From: Tahibacter amnicola
GTDB lineage: Bacteria > Pseudomonadota > Gammaproteobacteria > Xanthomonadales > Rhodanobacteraceae
Reading direction: 5' to 3'
Assembly: GCF_025398735.1 (NCBI RefSeq)
Contig: NZ_CP104694.1
Span: 1,947,001-2,011,000 of the forward strand
Length of the DNA stretch: 64,000 nucleotides
In this document: positions 55,780 through 63,745 of the stretch, in pieces
How positions within the stretch are numbered: the first letter of the stretch is position 1
Layout of the letters: every line of letters starts with the position of its first letter
The notes under the pieces: model-generated
Told to the model about the DNA's origin: nothing
Databases searched by the model: none
The model's input: only the letters and a program-made list of their open reading frames with translations
Translations under genes and position numbers: made by a program

Positions 55780-56705
55780 TGCGTATCCTCGTTCTCGGCG
55801 CCGGTGGCACGGGTGCCTATTTTGGTGCCCGCCTGATCCAGGCGGGACATTCGGTCAGTTTCCTGGTGCGACCGGCGCGCGCCGCCTTGCTGCGGCGGGA
55901 TGGTCTTCGCGTCAACAGCGCCAAGGGCCCGTTTGCGGCGCCCGTCGACATCGTGACCGATGTGCCGCCAGGTGGTGTGTTTGACCTGGTCATCCTGTCC
56001 TGCAAGGCGTATGACCTGGATGCCGCCATTGCGGCCGTGGCGCCCGCGATCGGCCCGGCCACGCGCATCCTTCCGCTGCTCAATGGTCTGCGCCATCTGG
56101 ACGTACTGGACCTGGCCTTCGGCCGCGAGCGCGTGTGGGGCGGAGTCTGCCATATCTCGGTGGCCCTGCAGGACGATGGCAGCGTCACCCACCTGGGCCA
56201 GCTCGAGCGCCTGACCTTTGGCAGCCGCCAGCCGGACGCCCGTATCGATGCGCTGGCGCCGGCGTTGCTCCCCGTGCCGGCGGATGTGCGGCACAGTGGA
56301 AACATCCTGGATGTGATGTGGGAGAAATTCGTCTTTCTCGCCACGCTCGCTGGGATGACCTGCCTGATGCGTGCCAGCGTGGGTCAGATCGTTGCCACGC
56401 CGGACGGTGAAGCGCTGATGCGACGCTGTTATCGCGAATGCCGCGAAGTGGCCGCCCGCCTCGGTCATCCGGTGGCGGAAGCCGCCGTGGCCGAAGGCGA
56501 GGCCATTCTGACCACCGCGGGCTCGCCGCTGAAGGCGTCGATGCTGCGCGACCTCGACCGTGGCGGACGCACCGAGTGCGAGCACATCCTCGGGGATCTC
56601 CTTGCCCGAGCGCATCGGGTTGGCCTGGAGTTGCCGCTGCTGGCGGCGGCGTGCACCCGGCTACGCATCGGCGAAGCCGGCAGCCTGGCAGCTGCCGCGG
56701 CCTGA
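55779..56705 (+). CDS. Ketopantoate reductase family protein (PanE/ApbA-like)
   Basis: 308 residues. Rossmann motif ILVLGAGGTGAYFGARL, SCKAYDLDAA, LLNGLRHLD, and the conserved KFVFLATLAGMTCLMRASVG of the C-terminal helical domain. Members reduce 2-dehydropantoate to pantoate with NADPH, but paralogues with other substrates are common. Position after pilZ, where tatD is common in relatives, gives no support for a pantothenate role. Confidence 0.82.
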   Translation: MRILVLGAGGTGAYFGARLIQAGHSVSFLVRPARAALLRRDGLRVNSAKGPFAAPVDIVTDVPPGGVFDLVILSCKAYDLDAAIAAVAPAIGPATRILPLLNGLRHLDVLDLAFGRERVWGGVCHISVALQDDGSVTHLGQLERLTFGSRQPDARIDALAPALLPVPADVRHSGNILDVMWEKFVFLATLAGMTCLMRASVGQIVATPDGEALMRRCYRECREVAARLGHPVAEAAVAEGEAILTTAGSPLKASMLRDLDRGGRTECEHILGDLLARAHRVGLELPLLAAACTRLRIGEAGSLAAAAA

Positions 56706-56750
56706 GGACAAGCGGCCCGGCGATCCGTCAGGACCACCGGGCGCAGGTAC

Positions 56751-58799
56751 TTATTGCGCGGCCAGGGCCGGGTTGTCCCAGCCGGGCTTGGGCGTGAAAC
56801 GCTTGCCGTATTTGCCGGCCAGGCTTTCGAGCCTGGCCCGGACCGCGTCCGCGCCTTCGCTACGGACGTGCTGGATCGGGCCGCCGCGGAACGGCGCGAA
56901 ACCGGTACCGAAGATCACGCCGGCGTCCAGCAGCTCTGCATTGGCGACGACGCCCTCGTGCAGGCAGGCCACGGACTCGTTGAGCATGGGCAGGATCATC
57001 CGGTCGGTGATATCGGCCGGCGCCTGGTAGTTCGGATCCACTTCCGGCTTGACCGGCTTTCCGTCCTGCCAGATGTAGAAGCCCTGGCCGTCCTTCTTGC
57101 CGCGCTTGCCCGATTCGAGCAGCGCGTTCATGCCGGTCGGAAGGTCCAGTCCCAGGAACGGCGCGAGGATCTTGCCGACCGAGGCGCAGACGTCCAGGCC
57201 GACCGTATCGGCCAGCTCGATCGGCCCCATCGGCATGCCGAACTTCTTGGCGGCCTTGTCGAGCACGGGGCCCGGTACACCTTCGCTGTAAAGCGTGATG
57301 GCCTCGAGCAGGTAGGGCATGAGGATGCGGTTGACCAGGAAGCCTGGCGAGCTCTTCACCGGCACAGGCAGTTTGTCGATGGCCTTGCAGAACGCCAGCG
57401 CCCGCTGCGTGGCCTCGGCGGACAGGCCGTCATGGGTCACCACCTCCACCAGCGGCATCAATGCGACCGGGTTGAAGAAGTGCAGCCCCAGGAACAGCTC
57501 CTGCCGGGCAACGGCCGTGCGCAGCTCATCCAGAGGAATGCTGGAGGTGTTCGTCGCCAGCAGCTCGCCCTCGTGGAACTGGGCCTCGACCTTGCGGTAG
57601 AGCTCCTGCTTGGCTTCGGGGTTTTCGTAGATCGCCTCGATCACGAGGTCCGCCTTGGCGACACCGGCGCCTTCCACGTCGGCGCGCAGGCGGTCCAGGG
57701 CGGGTGTGACGCGCTCCGGCGTCTTCAGGCGCTTGGTGAACAGGTCGCGGGCGCGGTCCAGGGCGGGCTGGACGTACTTCATCTCACGGTCCTGCAGGGT
57801 CACCTGGAAACCGCGGAAGGCACACCAGGCGGCGATGTCGCCCCCCATCACGCCGGCGCCCACCACGTGGACGTGGTCAACGCCGTGTTCCACCCCGCTT
57901 CCCAGCCCCTTGAGCTGTTCCTGGAGGAAGAACACGCGCACCAGGTTGCGGCAGGTCGGTGTCTGCGCCAGCTTTGCGACCGCGCGGGCCTCGTTGCGCA
58001 GGCGCCGGCTGATGTCGCCGCCGCGGCGCCAGGTATCGATCAGGGCGAACGGGGCCGGGTAGTGCGACGGGCTGGCCTTGGCGGCTGTCTGCTTGCGCAC
58101 GACCGAGGCGAGCACCTGCCGCACCGGCCACAGGTTGGTCGCCCAGGCCGTCAGGCGCTGGATCAGCGGACGTGCCGTGGGGTGCAGGATGAGTTCGCGC
58201 GCCTTCTCGACCAGCAGCTCCGGCGAGCTGAGCGCGTCCACCAGGCCCATGGCGCGGGCGTTCTCGGCCGAGGCGTTGCGGCCGGTCAGCATCAGCTCCA
58301 GCGCCTTCGGCGCACCGACCAGGTACGGCAGGCGGGCGCTGCCGCCCCAGCCCGGGAAGATGCCGAGCTTGACCTCGGGCAGGGCGATCTTGGTGGACGG
58401 ATCCCGGCTGGCGACGCGGTAGCGGCAGGCCAGGGCGAGCTCGGTGCCGCCCCCCATGCAATGGCCATGGATGGCAGCCACGGTGCGGCAGGGCAGGCGG
58501 GCGAGGCGCTCGAAGACGCGCTGCCCGTTCTCGATGGATTCGAGCACGGCGCCGGTCTTCTCGTATTGCTCGAACTCCTTGATGTCGGCCCCGGCGATGA
58601 AGCCGGCCGGCTTGGCGGAACGGATGATCACGCCCTTGGGCGGCTCGATGGTCAGGCGTTCGATGATCTCGGCCAGCTCATCGAGCACGGCGCGCGAGAA
58701 CGTATTGACGGTCGCGTTGGCGCGGTCGAAGCTCAGGACAACAATGCCATCGTTGCCGCGTTCGGTCTTCCAATGGGAAAAGCGTAGTCCTTCAAACAT
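56751..58799 (-). CDS. fadJ: Fatty-acid oxidation enzyme: enoyl-CoA hydratase/3-hydroxyacyl-CoA dehydrogenase
   Basis: 682 residues, slightly shorter than FadJ/FadB (714-729). N-terminal crotonase domain with AIHGHCMGGGTELALACRYR and LPEVKLGIFPGWGGSARLP. HAD domain from VHVVGAGVMGGDIAAWCAF with ELFLGLHFFNPVALMPLVE and a second C-terminal dehydrogenase domain. It hydrates enoyl-CoA and oxidises the 3-hydroxyacyl product in beta-oxidation. No thiolase gene is adjacent, so pairing with FadI or FadA is by a distant gene. FadB versus FadJ cannot be settled. Confidence 0.82.
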   Translation of the reverse strand: MFEGLRFSHWKTERGNDGIVVLSFDRANATVNTFSRAVLDELAEIIERLTIEPPKGVIIRSAKPAGFIAGADIKEFEQYEKTGAVLESIENGQRVFERLARLPCRTVAAIHGHCMGGGTELALACRYRVASRDPSTKIALPEVKLGIFPGWGGSARLPYLVGAPKALELMLTGRNASAENARAMGLVDALSSPELLVEKARELILHPTARPLIQRLTAWATNLWPVRQVLASVVRKQTAAKASPSHYPAPFALIDTWRRGGDISRRLRNEARAVAKLAQTPTCRNLVRVFFLQEQLKGLGSGVEHGVDHVHVVGAGVMGGDIAAWCAFRGFQVTLQDREMKYVQPALDRARDLFTKRLKTPERVTPALDRLRADVEGAGVAKADLVIEAIYENPEAKQELYRKVEAQFHEGELLATNTSSIPLDELRTAVARQELFLGLHFFNPVALMPLVEVVTHDGLSAEATQRALAFCKAIDKLPVPVKSSPGFLVNRILMPYLLEAITLYSEGVPGPVLDKAAKKFGMPMGPIELADTVGLDVCASVGKILAPFLGLDLPTGMNALLESGKRGKKDGQGFYIWQDGKPVKPEVDPNYQAPADITDRMILPMLNESVACLHEGVVANAELLDAGVIFGTGFAPFRGGPIQHVRSEGADAVRARLESLAGKYGKRFTPKPGWDNPALAAQ

Positions 58800-58830
58800 G
58801 GCGCGGGGCGTGCTGGCTAAGTGGGCGGGC

Positions 58831-58836
58831 TATAAT
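58831..58836 (+). promoter_or_regulatory. Candidate -10 box upstream of the 58917 gene
   Basis: Perfect TATAAT with no good -35 at the usual distance. Predicted leader of about 75 bases before the GTG at 58917. Confidence 0.35.
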
Positions 58837-58916
58837 CCGTGCACGCCGCGCCTCTGGTCAATCCGGTGGCGCAGGGATTATGGTCAGGGTAAACAGCCGG
58901 GGACTGGTTTCAGCTC

Positions 58917-59405
58917 GTGAGCGTGGAAAGTAGCGACCTTACATTGAGCTTCCGTCTGTTCGACCGCGTCCTGGCGTCGAAGCAGAACCTTGTCGTCCTT
59001 GAAACCAAGGACGTGGCCGAGGTGGTTGCCCAGTTCCGCCAGTTTGCGCTGCGCAGCGGACAGTCGATCTATCAATGGCTCGATGACATGGGCATCAGCT
59101 CGTTGCGCGAAAGCGAGGTGCGGGTGCCCGGATCGAAGCGGATGTCCGATGCGCTCCGGTACATTCTGCAAAGCATGCATTTTGGCATTTATCTGTTCCC
59201 CGATGCGCACAGTCACCTGCGGCCGCCCAATACCGGGCTGCTGCGGCAGATCGGGCGGGCCAAGGGGGGCAATGCCCGCAAGGTGGTCTTCATCGGTGCG
59301 CCGATGGTGATGCCGGACAGTCTCGAAGAGGTGACCGAGCACATCACGCACGAGAACGTGACACCCAAGCGGCCGCGGCTGCGTGACGGACGCTGGGTGA
59401 TCTGA
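58917..59405 (+). CDS. Stand-alone protein like the N-terminal domain of Ycf46-type AAA+ proteins
   Basis: 162 residues, GTG start. No known catalytic motif. The layout (strand NLVVLETKD, helix, GQSIYQWLDD, later DALRYILQSMHFGIYLFPDAHSHL, LLRQIGRAKGG, KVVFIGAPMVMPDSLEEV) parallels the N-terminal non-ATPase domain of Ycf46-like proteins, which reads like xIYxxxxEExR, LYxW, IFILKDFHxFL, KTIIIxxxxxxPxEL. No P-loop follows: the frame ends and a GGDEF-EAL protein begins at TGATG. The resemblance is by eye and needs a profile search. Possibly a signalling partner of the downstream enzyme. Confidence 0.7.
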   Translation: MSVESSDLTLSFRLFDRVLASKQNLVVLETKDVAEVVAQFRQFALRSGQSIYQWLDDMGISSLRESEVRVPGSKRMSDALRYILQSMHFGIYLFPDAHSHLRPPNTGLLRQIGRAKGGNARKVVFIGAPMVMPDSLEEVTEHITHENVTPKRPRLRDGRWVI

Positions 59406-62020
59406 TGGCGCGCGAAGAAAAGGGACAGGGATCGGTTCTCATCGTCGCGACCAATCGTGATGATCGCCGGGTACTGTTCGACACCCTGGACGGCCAGAAT
59501 TTCGACGCGATCTACACGGCCAAGGACCACCAGCAGGCCCTGGCTTTCCTCAATCAGGACCCGGACATTGATATCGTCCTGATTGAATTCGTCGGCCCGG
59601 CGCGCGAAGCCGTCGCTTTCTGCACCCAGATGAAGGGCGATCCGCGCCTGGCGCGCGTGCCGGTGATCGGCCTGATGGCCGCTGAAACCGAACAGCGCCA
59701 GTGGGACTGGGCGCGTATGCCGCCCGGCGTCGTCGATTGGCTGCGCTCTCCCGTCGACGGCGGCGAGGCGCTGGCCCGGATCCGCCAGGTACTGTCCGGT
59801 GGCCGCGGTGCCAACGGCAACGGCAATGGCGACGCTCCCGCACGCGGCAACGGAGCAGACCGCTATCACTTCGTGTTCGAGGGCAGTCTCGACGAACTGG
59901 TGATTTCCGACCCGAAATCCGGTCGCATCATCGAAGTGAATCCGACTTTCGAGCAACGTTCCGGTTTCCAGGCGGCGCAGGTCGTGGGCCAGCCGCTCGA
60001 CACCATCAGCAGGAGCCACACGCGGGAGCAGCGCGCGGAACTGGCGACGCGGCTGATGCGCGAAGGTGGCGTGCGGTACCGGTGCCAGAAACCGCGTGCG
60101 GATGGCGGCAGCTATCCCGTGGAAGTCGTCTCGCGACTGGCTGTGCGTTCCGGGAAATTGGTGCATTTTACCATTGTGCGCGACCTGGGTGAGCTCGGGC
60201 GGCTGCAGCAGTCGCTGGGGCTGCTGGCGGAGGCCATCGAAGTCGGCGCCGGTGACGAGGGCGTCAAGCAGATCGTGCGCCTGCTGGTCGACTGGCTCGA
60301 GCTGGACTACGTCACCCTGATTTCCGCCCGGCCGGACCACCCCACGGACATCCAGCCGATCACCCTGTACCAGCGCGTGAGCATGCCCGGCGATGCGCCG
60401 GATCCGCTCAAGCAACCGACGTTGCGCCACGTGCTGGACGGCACGCGCGTCATCCACCTCAACGAGGCGTGGAAGCGCGTCGAACAGGATTCCTTCCTCG
60501 GCTATACGCGGTTCGAGGCCTTCGTCGGACTGCCGCTGCGCGATGAGCGCCGCACGGTCCTCGGTGCGCTGCTGCTTGGCCGGCGCGCCGCGTTGCCCGA
60601 GTCTTCCACCATCGTCGACACGCTGCGGATTGCGGCCGGGCGGCTTGCGCTGGAACTGGAGCTGCGCCGTTCGCGTGACCAGGGCAAGGCGAAGGCGCTG
60701 CAGGACGCGCTGACCGGCCTGCCCAACCGTCTGCTGTTCAACGATCGCCTGGAAACCACGATCAACGAGGCGCATCGCACCGGCGAAATGTTCGCCGTGC
60801 TGTTTGTCGATCTCGACCGGTTCAAGAACATCAACGATTCGCTGGGTCACGGCGTCGGTGACCAGGTGCTCGATGCCGTGTCGCGGCGCCTGCGCGCCAG
60901 TGTGCGTGCGTCCGACACGGTCGCGCGCTACGCCGGCGACGAGTTCACCCTGATCCTTCGCCACATTGTCCAGCGCGAGGATGTCCTTCGCATCGCCGAG
61001 AAAATCGTGCGCGTGATGGAAGTGCCGCTGACGCTCGAAGATGGTTCCGAGCTGCATATCACGGCCTCCCTGGGCATCAGCTTCTACCCGGACGATGCCA
61101 CCACTGCGGAACGGCTGCTCAAGCACGCGGACGTGGCCATGTACAGCGCCAAGGGCATGGGGCGCAATAACTACCAGACCTATGTCGCCGTGCCGGAGGA
61201 ATCGCACCAGCAGCGCATCGCACTGGAGACGAAGCTGCGCGTGGCCGAGCGCAACAACGAGCTGCGCGTGTACTACCAGCCGCAGGTGGACTCGCGCACC
61301 GAAGACATCGTCGGCATGGAGGCGCTGATCCGCTGGGAGCATCCGGAACTGGGCATGATCAGTCCCGGCTTCTTTATCCCGCTGGCGGAAGAGACGGGTC
61401 TGATCGTCTCGATCGGCGAATGGGTGCTGCGGACGGCCTGCGTCGACACGAAGCGCTGGCAGACACGCTTCGGTCTTCCGCTGCGCGTCAGCGTGAACCT
61501 TTCGGCGCTGCAGCTGCGCCAGCCGAACCTGGCAGACATCGTGCGCAGCGCGGTCGACGACAGCGGTATCGATCCGACCCTGCTCGACCTGGAAGTCACC
61601 GAAAGCATCAGCGTCAAATCGATCCCCAACCTGCTCGAAACGCTGCAGTCGCTGCGTGACCTGGGGTGCCGCATTTCGATTGACGACTTCGGCACCGGAC
61701 AATCGTCGCTGGACTACATCCGCCGTTTTCCGGCCGACAAGATCAAGATCGACCAGGTTTTCGTGCGCAATATCGGCGTGGATCCCGATGACGAGGCGAT
61801 TGTCCAGGCAACGATCAGCATGGCGCACAGTCTGAAACTGGGCGTGGTCGCCGAAGGCGTGGAGATCGAGGAGCACTACACCTTCCTGCGTGATCACGGC
61901 TGCGAGGAACTGCAGGGGTACCTGTTCTGCCGGCCGCTGGCACCGGTGAGCTTTGAGAACATGCTGGCCGAACGCGAGCGCCTGTTCGGCGGAGCCGGGG
62001 CGGAGTTTTCGATGCCTTGA
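59405..62020 (+). CDS. Pseudo-receiver-PAS-GAF-GGDEF-EAL cyclic-di-GMP protein
   Basis: 871 residues, no membrane segment. Residues about 8-130: receiver-like fold with Glu61 where the phosphoacceptor Asp should be (DIDIVLIEF). Then a Gly/Asn linker, PAS (about 155-265), GAF (about 275-425), GGDEF (about 435-595) with AGDEF at 510-514, and EAL (about 615-865) with EAL at 639-641 and DDFGTGQSSL. Both enzymatic motifs look usable, so it may make and degrade cyclic-di-GMP, or one domain may regulate the other. Translation is coupled to the upstream gene by TGATG. Confidence 0.93.
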   Translation: MAREEKGQGSVLIVATNRDDRRVLFDTLDGQNFDAIYTAKDHQQALAFLNQDPDIDIVLIEFVGPAREAVAFCTQMKGDPRLARVPVIGLMAAETEQRQWDWARMPPGVVDWLRSPVDGGEALARIRQVLSGGRGANGNGNGDAPARGNGADRYHFVFEGSLDELVISDPKSGRIIEVNPTFEQRSGFQAAQVVGQPLDTISRSHTREQRAELATRLMREGGVRYRCQKPRADGGSYPVEVVSRLAVRSGKLVHFTIVRDLGELGRLQQSLGLLAEAIEVGAGDEGVKQIVRLLVDWLELDYVTLISARPDHPTDIQPITLYQRVSMPGDAPDPLKQPTLRHVLDGTRVIHLNEAWKRVEQDSFLGYTRFEAFVGLPLRDERRTVLGALLLGRRAALPESSTIVDTLRIAAGRLALELELRRSRDQGKAKALQDALTGLPNRLLFNDRLETTINEAHRTGEMFAVLFVDLDRFKNINDSLGHGVGDQVLDAVSRRLRASVRASDTVARYAGDEFTLILRHIVQREDVLRIAEKIVRVMEVPLTLEDGSELHITASLGISFYPDDATTAERLLKHADVAMYSAKGMGRNNYQTYVAVPEESHQQRIALETKLRVAERNNELRVYYQPQVDSRTEDIVGMEALIRWEHPELGMISPGFFIPLAEETGLIVSIGEWVLRTACVDTKRWQTRFGLPLRVSVNLSALQLRQPNLADIVRSAVDDSGIDPTLLDLEVTESISVKSIPNLLETLQSLRDLGCRISIDDFGTGQSSLDYIRRFPADKIKIDQVFVRNIGVDPDDEAIVQATISMAHSLKLGVVAEGVEIEEHYTFLRDHGCEELQGYLFCRPLAPVSFENMLAERERLFGGAGAEFSMP

Positions 62021-62040
62021 AGGCGCCCGCCGGTCGGGCG

Positions 62041-62069
62041 GGAACTTCGGCGCGGGATGCCGGTCCCTA
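62041..62069 (+). promoter_or_regulatory. Possible sigma-E autoregulatory promoter before rpoE
   Basis: GGAACTT at 62041-62047, 16-base spacer, TCCCTA at 62064-62069. The -35 is a consensus sigma-E box; the -10 is only partly like TCnnA. It would place the start about 190 bases before the ATG. Confidence 0.35.
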
Positions 62070-62262
62070 GACGGGCCTGGCACAAGGTCGGGAGCGACAG
62101 ACGCGCAGCGGGGTCAGCATCGTGGAAGGGATCATTTCAATAGGGGGCGGCCTGATGAACTGGGGGAACCGTCGCACCGCCGAACGGCGGCGCACCGACG
62201 TCCCGGCGACGGGTCCGGCCGCACAACCGGCGCCCGTGTCGTCGGCAGGGAGAGAAGCCCGG

Positions 62263-62850
62263 ATGGGCGAGGAAATTTCGGACAACGTACTGGTCGAACG
62301 CGTGCAGAAGGGCGACAAGCGCGCCTTTGACCTGCTCGTGCGCCGGTACCAGCACAAGGTCGTGAGCGTCATCTCCCGATACATCAACGACTGGGCCGAA
62401 TGCCAGGATGTCGCGCAGGAGGCTTTCATCCGTGCCTATCGCGCGATCGGCGCCTTCCGCGGCGACAGCGCGTTCTACACCTGGGTCTACCGGATCGCGA
62501 TCAATACGGCCAAGAACCACCTGGTATCGCAGGGGCGCCGACCGCCCACGGATGACGTCGCCGTGGATGACGCCGTCCAGCTGGATGCCGGGATCCGCCT
62601 GAAGGACAGTGCCACGCCCGAACGCGAGCTGCTGCGCCAGGAAATTGAACGAACCGTTTTCGCGACGGTCGAACAGTTGCCGGAAGAGTTGAAGACAGCC
62701 ATCACGCTTCGCGAAGTCGATGGGCTGTCATACGAAGAGATTGCCGAGCAGATGCAATGTCCGATCGGCACGGTTCGCTCACGGATCTTCCGTGCCCGCG
62801 AAGCGATTGATACCCAGTTGCGTCCGCTGCTTGCGGACAGCGAGGTCTGA
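62263..62850 (+). CDS. rpoE: RNA polymerase sigma factor RpoE (sigma-E)
   Basis: 195 residues from ATG 62263 (GGGAGA upstream). Sigma-70 region 2 with AFDLLVRRYQHKVVSVISRY and ECQDVAQEAFIRAYRAIGAFRGDSAFYTWVYRIA, and region 4 with LREVDGLSYEEIAEQMQCPIGTVRSRIFRARE. It directs envelope-stress genes. An open frame extends upstream to 62122 and could add up to 47 residues. rseA follows after 5 bases. Confidence 0.96.
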   Translation: MGEEISDNVLVERVQKGDKRAFDLLVRRYQHKVVSVISRYINDWAECQDVAQEAFIRAYRAIGAFRGDSAFYTWVYRIAINTAKNHLVSQGRRPPTDDVAVDDAVQLDAGIRLKDSATPERELLRQEIERTVFATVEQLPEELKTAITLREVDGLSYEEIAEQMQCPIGTVRSRIFRAREAIDTQLRPLLADSEV

Positions 62851-62855
62851 TTGTC

Positions 62856-63518
62856 ATGAGCGCCGATATCAAACAGGAACTTTCCGCACTGATGGATGGG
62901 GAAGCCGATCGCGACTCGGCTCGCTTCGTCTTGCGCTCCGTCGACCGCGACCAGGCGCTTGCCGCTGCCTGGACGCGTTACCACGTGGCGCGCGATTGCC
63001 TGCGCCAGCAGCCCATAGTGTCCGCAAGGGCCGGTTTTGCCGATAGCGTGATGGCACGGCTGGAGGCCGAGTCGGCGGCGCCGGCCACTGACAACGGCCG
63101 TCATTGGCTGCGTTACGCCGGGGGTGGTGCGATTGCCGCGGCGGTTGCGGCGATTGCAGTGATCGCCTCGAATCCGGCGCAGCCGCCTCCGGTTCCGTCT
63201 GCGCCGGGAATGGTGGCAGCCACGACGGCGCCCCCGGTTGCGGCCCCGATCCAGCCCGCCGTGCCCTACAACGAAAGTGCGTTGCTGCCTGCCGTGTCGC
63301 CCGCGTTGTCCCAGCCGGTCTCGGCCACGATTTCCGGGCGCACCTACTTCGCACCCGGTTATCTCGCTGCGCCGGCCAGCAAGAGCCTGCGCGCCGCCGA
63401 ACCGGCCATTTTCACCACGACAAACGCCAATGGTGTCCAGTACGTGCTGATGATCGTCCCGGGCCGGGAGGCGCGTCCGGTGGACGTTGATGCCAGCCGC
63501 ATGCCCCCTCAGCAGTAG
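62856..63518 (+). CDS. rseA: Anti-sigma-E factor RseA
   Basis: 220 residues. The cytosolic N-terminus has the RseA_N signature LSALMDGEADRDSARFVL then WTRYHVARDCLRQ. A single weak membrane helix (about 88-103, AAAVAAIAVIAS) is followed by a Pro/Ala/Val-rich periplasmic domain. RseA holds sigma-E until DegS and RseP cleave it. rseB is not between rseA and mucD; the next gene is mucD. Confidence 0.9.
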   Translation: MSADIKQELSALMDGEADRDSARFVLRSVDRDQALAAAWTRYHVARDCLRQQPIVSARAGFADSVMARLEAESAAPATDNGRHWLRYAGGGAIAAAVAAIAVIASNPAQPPPVPSAPGMVAATTAPPVAAPIQPAVPYNESALLPAVSPALSQPVSATISGRTYFAPGYLAAPASKSLRAAEPAIFTTTNANGVQYVLMIVPGREARPVDVDASRMPPQQ

Positions 63519-63550
63519 CACCTCCGACGCGGTAGCGCCTGCCTGACTGC

Positions 63551-63580
63551 ACCCCGGCCTAGCGCCGGGGTGTTGCTTTG
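63551..63580 (+). terminator. Possible terminator after rseA
   Basis: ACCCCGGC, 5-base loop, GCCGGGGT, then GTTGCTTTG. T-poor tail, moderate support. Confidence 0.45.
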
Positions 63581-63646
63581 TATTGCATCGAAACAGCTGA
63601 GCCCTTATCTCATCGCTGAACAGTTCTCCGTGGGCGTCAGGCGCAC

Positions 63647-63674
63647 GGAACTTTCGCGAAACGCTTGCTTCAAA
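63647..63674 (+). promoter_or_regulatory. Sigma-E promoter for mucD/degP
   Basis: GGAACTT at 63647-63653, exactly 16 bases, then TCAAA at 63670-63674; both boxes match the sigma-E consensus (GGAACTT-N16-TCnnA). The transcription start should be near 63681, 65 bases before the mucD ATG. Confidence 0.75.
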
Positions 63675-63745
63675 TCGGGCAATCAGACGGACATCCTTTC
63701 AGGGTGCCGTCCTCGAAGCCCCCTTCTCAACAAAGGCTAAAAGGT

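Noticed and set aside
56754..58787. 677-codon plus-strand open frame opposite the beta-oxidation gene
   Set aside because: Mirror of a long GC-rich gene; composition is His/Gln/Val-rich and Asp/Arg-repetitive with no motif. The minus-strand FadJ/FadB-like protein is certain.
59213..62083. 956-codon minus-strand open frame opposite the GGDEF-EAL gene
   Set aside because: Antisense shadow produced by third-position GC; no domain, start site or neighbour supports it.
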